A stretch of DNA of 24,800 bases. Origin: a virus. The stretch is taken from IMG/VR virus record IMGVR_UViG_3300018041_000058, positions 1 to 24,800 of that record. One strand, given 5' to 3'. Below the pieces are notes generated by a model that ran no database searches, was not told the origin of the DNA, and was given only the letters and a program-made list of their open reading frames with translations. Each line of letters starts with the position of its first letter. Within the stretch, counting starts at the first letter, position 1. The position numbers were made by a program, and so were the translations under genes. Below are positions 6,473 to 13,028 of the stretch, in pieces.

Positions 6473-6838
6473 ATTTTAAGTCTTTCAATTTATTAGATAT
6501 CAAGACAATTTAGAAAAGATTAATTTCTTTTCATTTCCCCAAAATACAGCAATCAAAAATTATTGCAAGTTATTTTTTTTTCTATGGGCTTTTTTGTTTT
6601 TGTTTTTACTTCTATTTAAAATTATTTAAACAATAATCGGTAAAGGTTAAACGTTTGGTTTAAGAATATTTAAACGAGTATGCAGTTTTTGGGTTAGGTT
6701 AGTTTAACCTGGGGTTTAAAACAGCGACACGAGAATGCAGTTTTGGTGGAGTGTTTAAGACAAGTTAGTTATACCCGGCCGTATAAACACTATGCCAATC
6801 CTCGCAAAGCCTTGTGGTTGTGGGCTTTTCGGGGTGGC
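6473..6838. promoter_or_regulatory. AT-rich control region with palindromes and a 55-base repeat
   Basis: No convincing gene. It holds ACGAG(T/A)ATGCAGTTTT twice (6674-6689 and 6729-6744, 15 of 16 identical, 55 bases apart), the inverted repeat AGGTTA-GTT-TAACCT (6696-6710), a palindrome AAACGTTT near 6650, and several GGTTTAA boxes. GTTTAAGACAAGTTA (6753-6767) recurs exactly at 7138-7152. These look like binding sites upstream of the early promoter at 6839. Confidence 0.5.
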
Positions 6839-6867
6839 TTGACAAAAATCTGGGAATATGCCATGCT
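6839..6867 (+). promoter_or_regulatory. early promoter A
   Basis: TTGACA (6839-6844), a 17-base spacer and CATGCT (6862-6867), with a TGC extension in front of the -10 box. The expected start is about 47 bases before the ATG at 6921. Shares the string GGCTTGACA...TATGCCA with the promoter at 7245. The perfect -35 box and extended -10 support it; the -10 hexamer itself is a poor match. Confidence 0.55.
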
Positions 6868-6920
6868 AGGAAAAGGTGGCAGAACACAGATGAGCCACAT
6901 AATTAAAATAGGAGACAACC

Positions 6921-7235
6921 ATGTTAATTATAACATATACATATAAAAACTTTAACGAACAAGGCTTTAGAGATACTGAGAGTATCGAGAAAGTTAATTC
7001 TAAAAACTATACTAAGTACTTAGACAAGGCTAAGAAGTATAACGAAGACTGCGAGAATGATATATTCATATCAGAAATTACTGATACTTCACAGTCCCCA
7101 AGACATACAACTTGCTTACCTTATACTTTACCTACGGGTTTAAGACAAGTTAATTTAAGGGCCAGGGACTTAAAACATAATCCAATAGGTAATAATCCAT
7201 GGGAATGTATTTATGCATTGCCAATGAGTGTTTAA
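6921..7235 (+). CDS. early protein of unknown function (104 aa)
   Basis: Not recognised. Begins MLIITYTYKNFNEQGFRDTE, with a Lys/Asn/Tyr-rich middle and a more basic C-terminal part (GLRQVNLRARDLKHNPIGNN). A strong RBS (AATAGGAGACAACC) precedes the ATG, and a near-consensus promoter lies about 80 bases upstream, so it is probably the first early product. The DNA for the C-terminal part repeats 15 bases found upstream at 6753-6767. A transcriptional or takeover role is a guess from position only. Confidence 0.75.
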   Translation: MLIITYTYKNFNEQGFRDTESIEKVNSKNYTKYLDKAKKYNEDCENDIFISEITDTSQSPRHTTCLPYTLPTGLRQVNLRARDLKHNPIGNNPWECIYALPMSV

Positions 7236-7244
7236 GATGGGGGC

Positions 7245-7274
7245 TTGACAGACCACCACGAACTATGCCACAAT
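7245..7274 (+). promoter_or_regulatory. early promoter B
   Basis: TTGACA (7245-7250), an 18-base spacer and CACAAT (7269-7274) with TGC just before the -10 box (extended -10). The context GGCTTGACA...TATGCCA matches promoter A at 6839. It lies 10 bases after the stop of the 104-aa gene and about 585 bases before the next clear gene. Confidence 0.55.
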
Positions 7275-7860
7275 GGATTTAGGCTAGGCTAGACAGACTA
7301 GCTAGTCTAATTAACTCTATATCTCTATACAGATACTAAACAATAATCTTTATTATTCTTTACTATATCTCTATAGAGTTTTATAGAGCTTTATAGAATT
7401 AATCAGATGTAAGTTGAAAGATTCCAACGAAAGACACAAGGGATTTTGTTTTCATATTTTATCCTTGTGAAACTACAAGTCGACATAAAACACTTTCTGG
7501 TTATATGGTTTGCTAGTTCCATACAGTTATGGGCTACATTCAAAAGGATGTCAAAGGCTACAATTCACTTTGATTTCGTTGAGATTGTTGAGAAAGGTAG
7601 TGATAACTAAAAACTAGCACTTAATTTAAACAGTCATAGCTTAGAAGAGATAAGCATTATAAGTCTTATAAATAAACTGCTATGTCAAGGGTTAATAGAG
7701 AAACACCAGTAAAAATAACTAAACGATAAAACTGCATGAAACTCTCCCGACTTAAAGATACGCTTAAGATATCTTTTTGAAATTCCCACTTGCTAGTTGA
7801 TGGGTACAAATTAACTAGCACCAATTTTTAACGCTAACTATACTATCAAGGAGGTATAAC
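7275..7860 (+). promoter_or_regulatory. long untranslated leader with repeats and hairpins
   Basis: Non-coding or weakly coding stretch between promoter B and the ATG at 7861. It holds the 14-bp palindrome AGACTAGCTAGTCT (7295-7308), a 13-bp direct repeat CTATATCTCTATA (7317-7329 and 7363-7375), and an inverted repeat AACTCTATA/TATAGAGTT (7313-7321/7372-7380). TGCTAGTT occurs at 7511-7518 and 7791-7798, and its complement AACTAGCA at 7612-7619 and 7813-7820. The hairpin AAAGATA/TATCTTT with a short T run lies at 7754-7778. An attenuator/operator region is the best reading. A possible short ORF interrupted by one TAA lies at 7446-7712. Confidence 0.5.
7754..7778 (+). terminator. weak terminator- or attenuator-like hairpin
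   Basis: AAAGATA (7754-7760) and TATCTTT (7770-7776) form a 7-bp stem with a 9-base loop, running into five T's. The stem is AT-rich, so termination would be inefficient; it lies in the leader of the gene at 7861. Confidence 0.4.
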
Positions 7861-8310
7861 ATGGCACAGATGAGAGTAAAAGACCAAGACTTAATTGTTC
7901 AAGAGGTCATAACAAAAATAGAAGATAAAAAACTTCAGGAGTTTAAAGCTCGGAAGGATGTTCAATCTTTACACAGTAAAATTCAAGTTAAGTTAAACGA
8001 TATCAAGGTACTTAAAAACCAACTTGACGAACTTGAAAAAACTATTAGAACTGACAAAGAAAAAGTTCGTGATTTAGTTATGAAGTTTCAAGAAAAAAAT
8101 AATCTTAGAACAGAACGCTATGGTGAAAACCAAGGGTTTAATATAGAATATAATTCTTATTCTACTAATGTTCCTACTTGTAAAATAGTTTGGCAATTAG
8201 ATTACACAACAAGACAAAAGCTAACCACTAAACTCAGACTTGAAACTATGGGTGGAGACTTCAATGCTTATGAACTCATTGAAGAGTTAGTCAATGAATT
8301 TTCTAATTAA
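7861..8310 (+). CDS. coiled-coil protein of unknown function (149 aa)
   Basis: Not recognised. Residues 15-85 are strongly charged and helical, with heptad-like Leu/Ile spacing (KIQVKLNDIKVLKNQLDELE then KTIRTDKEKVRDL), so a coiled coil is likely. The C-terminal 60 residues look like a small mixed fold with Trp and Tyr (CKIVWQLDYTTRQKLTTKLR). It has the strongest RBS in the region (AAGGAGG, 8 bases before ATG). It follows a leader of nearly 600 bases, which suggests controlled expression. It could be an early scaffold or host-interaction protein; not shown. Confidence 0.8.
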   Translation: MAQMRVKDQDLIVQEVITKIEDKKLQEFKARKDVQSLHSKIQVKLNDIKVLKNQLDELEKTIRTDKEKVRDLVMKFQEKNNLRTERYGENQGFNIEYNSYSTNVPTCKIVWQLDYTTRQKLTTKLRLETMGGDFNAYELIEELVNEFSN

Positions 8311-8330
8311 TTTAAAACCAGGAGATAAAA

Positions 8331-8729
8331 ATGTCGTATAAAATAAATGTAAAAACTAACGCTAAAAAGTTTAAAAGTGCCCCACGAAATCCTTTGGATA
8401 TTCCAACAGGCCCTTTAGACAAGCCCTTGACTACGGGTTATGAAGTTTTTGAGTGGTTAAAAAAGAATGCTTTTCTTACAACTAGATATAAATTTAGAGG
8501 TAGGGCAAGAGGTGTAGAGTGGTTTGATTCAAAGCCTTTGAATGAAGCAGAACGCATTGCACTTTACATTGATGAAAAACCCGACTATCATTCTAAGATG
8601 AAAGCAGAACATGAAAGGTTGTCAGACTTGCAAGATATTCAAGATAACATGTACAACCTTAGTCATTCAATTCGTTCTTATGAAAACATTCATGGGGATG
8701 AAGTTGTTATTAGCTTTAAGAAAAGTTAA
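8331..8729 (+). CDS. protein of unknown function (132 aa)
   Basis: Not recognised. The N-terminus is basic with prolines (MSYKINVKTNAKKFKSAPRN, then PLDIPTGPLDKPLTTGYEVF). The middle has a WLKKN/RFRGRARGVEWF-like basic aromatic patch, and the end is a helical stretch ending in VVISFKKS. The RBS is good (CCAGGAGATAAAA). It follows the coiled-coil gene after 20 bases and precedes the methyltransferase-like gene by 25 bases, so all three share an operon. Confidence 0.75.
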   Translation: MSYKINVKTNAKKFKSAPRNPLDIPTGPLDKPLTTGYEVFEWLKKNAFLTTRYKFRGRARGVEWFDSKPLNEAERIALYIDEKPDYHSKMKAEHERLSDLQDIQDNMYNLSHSIRSYENIHGDEVVISFKKS

Positions 8730-8754
8730 ACCAGAAATTAAAATAGGAGACAAA

Positions 8755-9423
8755 ATGAGAGTATTAGTTGCTTGTGAATATAGTGGGGCAGTTCGTGATG
8801 AGTTTTTAAAACGAGGTCATGATGCATACAGTTGCGATATTTTACCTTGCGAGAGTAAATATCTTAACAAAAATATGATTGGGTACAGACAAAGACATTA
8901 TCAACAAGATGTGTTAGAGGTTATCAACGAGGGATGGGACTTGATGATTGCTCATCCCCCTTGCACTCACTTAGCTGTAAGTGGGGCAAGATGGTTTACC
9001 GAAGGTCGTAAGCCTTGGTCATTACAAGAGGAAGCTTTGGAGTTTGTACAGCAACTTATGGATGCTCCTATTGAACGCATCTGTATTGAAAATCCGGTTA
9101 GTGTAATCTCAAGCAAGATTAGAAAGCCTGAGCAGATTATACAGCCTTATCAATTTGGACACGCCACCATGAAAACTACTTGTCTTTGGTTGAAGAATCT
9201 TCCCAAGTTAAAACACACAGAAGTTGTTGAACCTGAGATGGTTGAGATGAAGAATGGTAAGAGAATGTCTAAGTGGCACTATGAAACTTGGAAGCTTCCT
9301 AAAGAACAACGCAGTCATGTTAGAAGTAAAACCTTTGAAGGCATTGCAGTTGCAATGGCAGACCAATGGGGTGATATTACTGACGAATTTAAACTAGAAA
9401 ATGGAGAATATGAAATAGTATGA
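8755..9423 (+). CDS. C5-cytosine-methyltransferase-like protein (222 aa)
   Basis: Belongs to the phage family that starts MRVLVACEYSGAVRDEFLKR, a Rossmann SAM-binding start (motif I, VACEYSG) followed by the acidic SCDILP segment. Residues 61-70 (LMIAHPPCTH) carry a PPC catalytic-type motif like motif IV (PCQ) of DNA C5 methyltransferases, and RICIENPVSV resembles the ENV motif VI. It lacks the usual target-recognition domain, so it may modify phage DNA with little specificity, act on nucleotides, or be inactive. The start at 8755 is chosen for its RBS (AATAGGAGACAAA); the frame is open further upstream inside the previous gene. Homology is from memory. Confidence 0.75.
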   Translation: MRVLVACEYSGAVRDEFLKRGHDAYSCDILPCESKYLNKNMIGYRQRHYQQDVLEVINEGWDLMIAHPPCTHLAVSGARWFTEGRKPWSLQEEALEFVQQLMDAPIERICIENPVSVISSKIRKPEQIIQPYQFGHATMKTTCLWLKNLPKLKHTEVVEPEMVEMKNGKRMSKWHYETWKLPKEQRSHVRSKTFEGIAVAMADQWGDITDEFKLENGEYEIV

Positions 9424-9647
9424 GCAACGAAACAAACAGCATTATCATGGATAACATGAAAGATAATGTGCATGAACTATGGGTGATTGAAGGTCGACCA
9501 GACTTAGAAGCTGATTGCCTAGACTATTGTTATGAGAATATTCATACACCTGTACCACTTGCAATGATTGAGTTTTTATCTCAGCATTGTAGTCAAGCAT
9601 TATCAAGTCAAGATTTAGAACACATGGAGAAAGACAATGGATTATAA
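9420..9647 (+). CDS. small acidic protein of unknown function (75 aa)
   Basis: Not recognised. Acidic, starting MSNETNSIIMDNMKDNVHEL, with a Cys/Tyr pair (LDYCYENI) and a helical C-terminal half. The ATG overlaps the stop of the methyltransferase-like gene (ATGA), a sign of translational coupling. It also overlaps the start of the next 42-aa gene by 11 bases. Confidence 0.65.
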   Translation: MSNETNSIIMDNMKDNVHELWVIEGRPDLEADCLDYCYENIHTPVPLAMIEFLSQHCSQALSSQDLEHMEKDNGL

Positions 9648-9765
9648 AGTAATTATTACAGTTGACATTTATGATTGTGAAGATAAACAAGAAGCTATTA
9701 ATTTTGTAGCAGATAATATTGGTTTATCAGAATTTAATTTAACAATAGATGTAGAGGAAAATTAA
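9637..9765 (+). CDS. very small acidic protein (42 aa)
   Basis: Not recognised. 42 residues, beginning MDYKVIITVDIYDCEDKQEA and ending in DVEEN. The pattern is beta strand, helix, beta strand, a compact mini-fold often seen in phage early proteins. RBS GGAG lies 9 bases before the ATG, inside the previous gene. It ends one base before the start of the Gp88-like gene. Confidence 0.6.
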   Translation: MDYKVIITVDIYDCEDKQEAINFVADNIGLSEFNLTIDVEEN

Positions 9766-9766
9766 T

Positions 9767-10492
9767 ATGCCTAAATATAATTTGCTATCTAGTGGTAGTA
9801 CCAAGATTGAAAAGAGCAACAAGTTATCTGACGAATGGTTTAGTCGGATAATATATCTAGCACCTGATGACTTAGCAGATGGCAAAAGAACTCTATGTCC
9901 CTTTGCTAAAAAAGCAAGTTGTAGTGAAGCTTGTTTGAACACAGCAGGACATGGTAAATTTTCTAATGTTCAACAAGCTAGGATTAGAAAATCTCTACTG
10001 TTCTTAAACGACCAACAAGAGTTCATGAGACAGCTTGTAGAAGACGTAAATAAATTTCTTAAGGAGTGTGGTAGGTTAGGTAAAAAACCAGCCCTACGTC
10101 TCAACGGAACAAGTGATATTCAATGGGAACATATCAAAGTTGATGGACATGAAAACATCTTTTCCATGTTTCCACAGATACAATTCTATGACTATACAAA
10201 AATCCCAACACGAAAGGTAGAGCACATACCTAACTATCATCTAACCTGGAGTTATTCAGAAGCTGATAGTAAGTACGCTGCTTTGATTAAAAATGTCTCC
10301 AACAACATCGCAGTTGTATTTAGGGAAGCTCTACCTGAAGTGTTTAAAGGATTTAAAGTAATTGATGGGGACAAGCATGACATGAGATTCTTAGATGAAA
10401 CTCAAGTGGTGGTTGGACTTGTTGAAAAGGGTGAAGCCAAGAAGGATACTTCAGGCTTTGTAATTGATTTAATAAATGCGAGGGCAATTTAA
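9767..10492 (+). CDS. Gp88-like phage protein (241 aa)
   Basis: Resembles the mycobacteriophage Gp88 family (PF17338 by memory; tentative). The hallmark is a Cys-rich segment near residues 43-62 (TLCPFAKKASCSEACLNTAG), i.e. C-x6-C-x3-C followed by GHGKF and an Arg-rich helix with QQARIRKS. A second conserved part has ALRLNGTSDIQWEH and later FYDYTKIPTRK, where DYTK is typical of the family. The cysteines suggest metal or iron-sulfur binding. No biochemical function is established that I know of. RBS AGAGGAAA is 8 bases upstream. The stop overlaps the next start (TAATG). Confidence 0.72.
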   Translation: MPKYNLLSSGSTKIEKSNKLSDEWFSRIIYLAPDDLADGKRTLCPFAKKASCSEACLNTAGHGKFSNVQQARIRKSLLFLNDQQEFMRQLVEDVNKFLKECGRLGKKPALRLNGTSDIQWEHIKVDGHENIFSMFPQIQFYDYTKIPTRKVEHIPNYHLTWSYSEADSKYAALIKNVSNNIAVVFREALPEVFKGFKVIDGDKHDMRFLDETQVVVGLVEKGEAKKDTSGFVIDLINARAI

Positions 10493-10767
10493 TGGAAACA
10501 CTATTTGAAACTGATTCATTAAGCAGAATAGAACAAGCAGTATCAACTGCATTCTTTAGAGGTTATGGTTTATTCTTTACTTATTACAAAGTTAAAGGAG
10601 ACTTAGAAGAATACGAAAGGAGAACTTTAGAAGTCATTTCTGATTTAAAACACAATGATGATGGCGACATTTTAATCTGTGGTTGCATAGACCATGAAGG
10701 TAATTATCGTAAGTTCTTTTTAGAAAACATGTCTAATGTTTCTGTATTTAAAAAAGTTGTGATATAA
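10492..10767 (+). CDS. protein of unknown function (91 aa)
   Basis: Not recognised. Begins METLFETDSLSRIEQAVSTA, with an aromatic core (FFRGYGLFFTYYKVKGDLEE) and a beta-looking end (DILICGCIDHEGNYRKFFLE). The ATG overlaps the Gp88-like stop. Its last codons contain the TATAAT box of a possible internal promoter serving the next gene. Confidence 0.7.
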   Translation: METLFETDSLSRIEQAVSTAFFRGYGLFFTYYKVKGDLEEYERRTLEVISDLKHNDDGDILICGCIDHEGNYRKFFLENMSNVSVFKKVVI

Positions 10768-10768
10768 T
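10760..10768 (+). promoter_or_regulatory. extended -10 promoter, possible internal start
   Basis: TGATATAAT (10760-10768) is a perfect extended -10 element (TGnTATAAT). The -35 region (TTTCTG, 18 bases upstream) is weak, as is allowed with an extended -10. The ATG at 10775 is 6 bases past it, so a transcript from here would be nearly leaderless. Confidence 0.5.
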
Positions 10769-10774
10769 CTATGT

Positions 10775-11035
10775 ATGATTATTCTTAATGATAAAAAAGT
10801 GACAGCTAAAACTTATGCAAAACATATGGCATATAAACATATGACAAAGTTATATGACAATCCTGAAGAGTATACTGATGAGAATTTCAAACACGCTACT
10901 CAACGAGAGCAAGAAGAAATTGTAAATCAAATTAGTTTACAAGAGGATAGGGTTCGTAAGTCTCTGGGTGTAAAGTTTGATACATTACACAGTCAAAATA
11001 ATTGGTCAGTAAAAGTAGAGGGTAAAAAATTATGA
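10775..11035 (+). CDS. protein of unknown function (86 aa)
   Basis: Not recognised. Hydrophilic and helical: MIILNDKKVTAKTYAKHMAY, then a Lys/Glu/Asp-rich body ending NNWSVKVEGKKL. No clear Shine-Dalgarno precedes the ATG; a TATAAT box stands just upstream instead. An overlapping ATG four bases earlier opens a frame of only five codons. The stop region overlaps the next start (ATGA). Confidence 0.65.
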   Translation: MIILNDKKVTAKTYAKHMAYKHMTKLYDNPEEYTDENFKHATQREQEEIVNQISLQEDRVRKSLGVKFDTLHSQNNWSVKVEGKKL

Positions 11036-11238
11036 CAGAATTTTTAAACGATGTTTTAAAACAAAAAGAAATTTTAAGTGAAGAAGCAAAAGACAAACAA
11101 GTTAGAAGTTTGTATCTTCATAAAACTAAAGATGAAAATTATTTTAAAACAACCTATGAAAGCGATAGGGTTTTAATCGAACACAAAGACAAACGCAAGA
11201 AGAACCAGGAGTTTAAGCATGGCGAAGACGTGGAATAA
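11032..11238 (+). CDS. small hydrophilic protein (68 aa)
   Basis: Not recognised. Highly charged and helical (MTEFLNDVLKQKEILSEEAK, later YESDRVLIEHKDKRKKNQEF). RBS GAGGG lies inside the previous gene and its ATG overlaps that gene's stop (ATGA). The 3' end overlaps the following 49-aa gene by 20 bases. Confidence 0.65.
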   Translation: MTEFLNDVLKQKEILSEEAKDKQVRSLYLHKTKDENYFKTTYESDRVLIEHKDKRKKNQEFKHGEDVE

Positions 11239-11368
11239 ATCTGCTCATGTATCTGCTACACAAGGCAGAGGCAAAAAGACAAGTCAAGGTAGAGGTAATG
11301 TTGCTTTCTCTACCATGAACAAAAACAAAAAAAGCAACTTCAAAAAATATCGAGGTCAAGGTAAATGA
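11219..11368 (+). CDS. very basic small conserved phage protein (49 aa)
   Basis: 49 residues with repeated Gly-Arg/Lys motifs (MAKTWNKSAHVSATQGRGKK) and a C-terminal KNKKSNFKKYRGQGK that resembles the KYRGQG tail of small proteins seen in many aquatic phages. The charge suggests RNA or DNA contact; no function is known to me. RBS CCAGGAG is 8 bases before the ATG. The stop overlaps the next ATG (ATGA), so it sits firmly in the operon. Confidence 0.7.
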   Translation: MAKTWNKSAHVSATQGRGKKTSQGRGNVAFSTMNKNKKSNFKKYRGQGK

Positions 11369-11562
11369 GTATAAAAGAAAAAGTAATAACAGTTAAAGTT
11401 CCTGAAAGAAATTTAACGTGGATTAAAAACAACTATCGTAAATCTAAACAAGGAGTAAACAGTTTGTTTGAATATGGTGGTATAGATATACGAGAGGTTC
11501 ATGCAATCGCAGATTTACTTTATCATCTTGATGAAGCATTTAATATTGAGGAGAACCTATGA
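11365..11562 (+). CDS. small protein of unknown function (65 aa)
   Basis: Not recognised. Starts MSIKEKVITVKVPERNLTWI; the second half (GGIDIREVHAIADLLYHLDE) is an amphipathic helix. Start and stop both overlap neighbouring genes in the ATGA arrangement, and an AAGG lies just upstream. The pattern of one strand pair then helix is typical of small phage regulators, but nothing more specific can be said. Confidence 0.65.
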   Translation: MSIKEKVITVKVPERNLTWIKNNYRKSKQGVNSLFEYGGIDIREVHAIADLLYHLDEAFNIEENL

Positions 11563-12056
11563 ACATATTTTATTTTGATGATTGTCCGGTTGAATCAGCA
11601 CGAGCACAACCTGATAAGATGTTAGTTAAAATGCCCCTGGAAACAGCACAGATGTTGTGTACTGCACACCGAGAGCTAGATGGTGATGAGTACGCTGACA
11701 AACATGGTCTTTACAAAAGAGCCTATTGGAATCATCCTTGTACTATTTGGGCAAGAGAATCTAGCTCAAACTATTCGTGGTTGTATCGTCACTTTGTGGC
11801 ATTGTGTATTGAATACAGCAGTAGATATGGAAGAAGTCATTTGAGTTTTGACAAACTCTCTGGCCCTCTTATGACACTACCTCAGAACATTGAGATAGGA
11901 GACATGACTACTGTTGCTCAAGCTATGCCTGACGAGTACAAACATGAAGACCCAACTGTTGCATATCGTAGATATGTGATTAACGAAAAACACTATGCCA
12001 AGTGGGAACAGAACAGAGCTAAACCTACATGGTGGACTACTAAGGAGGTAGCGTAA
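11559..12056 (+). CDS. conserved phage protein of unknown function (165 aa)
   Basis: Matches a family common in cyanophages and other marine phages with the N-terminal pattern MNIFYFDDCPVESARAQPDK followed by MLVKMPLETAQMLCTAHREL. In relatives the Lys/His there is nearly invariant (DKHVVKM). Other conserved parts are WNHPCTIWARESSSNYSWLY and IEYSSRYGRSHLS, with TTVAQAMPDEYK near the C-terminus. Some annotations link the family to DNA repair, but I cannot confirm that from sequence. Here the otherwise typical HCDKH is changed to QPDKM. RBS GAGGAGA, ATGA overlap with the previous gene. Confidence 0.7.
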   Translation: MNIFYFDDCPVESARAQPDKMLVKMPLETAQMLCTAHRELDGDEYADKHGLYKRAYWNHPCTIWARESSSNYSWLYRHFVALCIEYSSRYGRSHLSFDKLSGPLMTLPQNIEIGDMTTVAQAMPDEYKHEDPTVAYRRYVINEKHYAKWEQNRAKPTWWTTKEVA

Positions 12057-12057
12057 A

Positions 12058-12741
12058 ATGAAATTTAATATCATAATAGGGGCTGTGTTAATTGCTATGA
12101 TAGTGGCAATGTTTAACATAGTAAATATAACTACAGATAATATATCTGAAAACAAGTCCGGACTTACTAGATTAAACAAATCTTTTTTGTCTCTCAGCGA
12201 AGAGTTTCAAAGCGTAGGTAGACAAGCAGAGTTAATAGAATCTACTAGAGAGAGCTATAGAAATTCTTTAGTTGAGCTATCAAATAGATTAGATTCTATG
12301 GATGAAACAAACTCAGAAATTTATCGTATTTTAAATGAGTTAGATGAAAAGTTAAACAAACCACCCATAGCTACTGTTGTTATAGAAAAGTTTATTGAAC
12401 CTGAACCAACAGAAGACATTGGAGTTAATGGGGGACTAGGTGTACTAACCGGAACTCAAATAGTTGGGCAGCCTGAAACAAAAGAACTTGAAGTTGTTCC
12501 TTGTCCTAAACCAAAGGCAACAAGGAGTTTTGATTCTTATCTTTCTCGAATTACAATCAACAGAAAAATATCTTTTACTGTTATTTATGATGTTATCTCT
12601 GGCCAAAGTACAAACACAAGGTACGATGGTGCAGTTCCAAGCAAATTAAAACGAGCAGTTGATAAATATATTTCTGAGTTAGAATTTCCAGGAGAGATAA
12701 CTGTACAAGGTTGTACTCTACCATTTACAATAAATATTTAA
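12058..12741 (+). CDS. membrane-anchored coiled-coil protein, possible TonB-like C-terminus (227 aa)
   Basis: Residues 4-23 are one hydrophobic span (NIIIGAVLIAMIVAMFNIVN). Residues 25-105 are helical and charged (coiled coil: ELSNRLDSMDETNSEIYRIL). A Pro/Glu linker follows at 110-160 (KPPIATVVIEKFIEPEPTED). The last 65 residues (ISFTVIYDVISGQSTNTRYD ... AVDKYISELEFPGEITVQGC) show the strand, helix, FP and strand order of TonB C-terminal domains. The order anchor, coiled coil/Pro linker, C-domain also fits TonB-type periplasmic proteins. A spanin-like or unrelated envelope protein is the alternative. Strong RBS (AAGGAGG); it follows the previous stop directly. Confidence 0.6.
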   Translation: MKFNIIIGAVLIAMIVAMFNIVNITTDNISENKSGLTRLNKSFLSLSEEFQSVGRQAELIESTRESYRNSLVELSNRLDSMDETNSEIYRILNELDEKLNKPPIATVVIEKFIEPEPTEDIGVNGGLGVLTGTQIVGQPETKELEVVPCPKPKATRSFDSYLSRITINRKISFTVIYDVISGQSTNTRYDGAVPSKLKRAVDKYISELEFPGEITVQGCTLPFTINI

Positions 12742-12751
12742 GGAGAATGAC

Positions 12752-12967
12752 GTGTATGTTTATATGAACACAGAAAGCGAAACAAGAGTTTTAACTCGTG
12801 ATGAGTACAGAATCTTTACAGATTTTACTAACGATAACTATGAAGATATGTATTCAGAGAAGGTTGGTTATGAAGTAAATTATAATCCAGGAAAGGATAA
12901 TTTTACAGTCACATTACCATCCAATGATGTAATAAGTTTTGTTGATTTATTCAACGAAAGGGGTTGA
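12752..12967 (+). CDS. small acidic protein, GTG start (71 aa)
   Basis: Not recognised. The product is tyrosine- and acid-rich, with segments RVLTRDEYRIFTDF and VNYNPGKDNFTVTLPSND. The start is GTG at 12752 because AAGGAGA (12740-12746) is spaced well for it; the in-frame ATG at 12764 is too far. Its last codons overlap the -35 box of the SSB promoter. Confidence 0.65.
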   Translation: MYVYMNTESETRVLTRDEYRIFTDFTNDNYEDMYSEKVGYEVNYNPGKDNFTVTLPSNDVISFVDLFNERG

Positions 12968-12991
12968 CTTTTTAGTCAGCAAGTGTATAAT
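12964..12991 (+). promoter_or_regulatory. sigma70 promoter of the SSB unit
   Basis: TTGACT (12964-12969), 16-base spacer, TATAAT (12986-12991): one mismatch to consensus. The predicted start near 12998 leaves a leader of about 30 bases with AGGAGAAAATAA before the SSB ATG at 13029. It drives a short unit that ends at the terminator at 13785-13823. Confidence 0.82.
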
Positions 12992-13028
12992 AACTAATGC
13001 AATAATGCCAAACCATAGGAGAAAATAA

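Noticed and set aside
6743-6946. Plus-strand ORF of 67 codons with TTG start
   Set aside because: It runs over the early promoter region and into the well-supported 104-aa gene, has no RBS, and its composition fits non-coding repeat sequence.
8611-8754. Longer N-terminal extension of the methyltransferase-like gene
   Set aside because: The extension lies out of frame inside the 132-aa gene; the ATG at 8755 has a clear RBS and gives the family's normal N-terminus.
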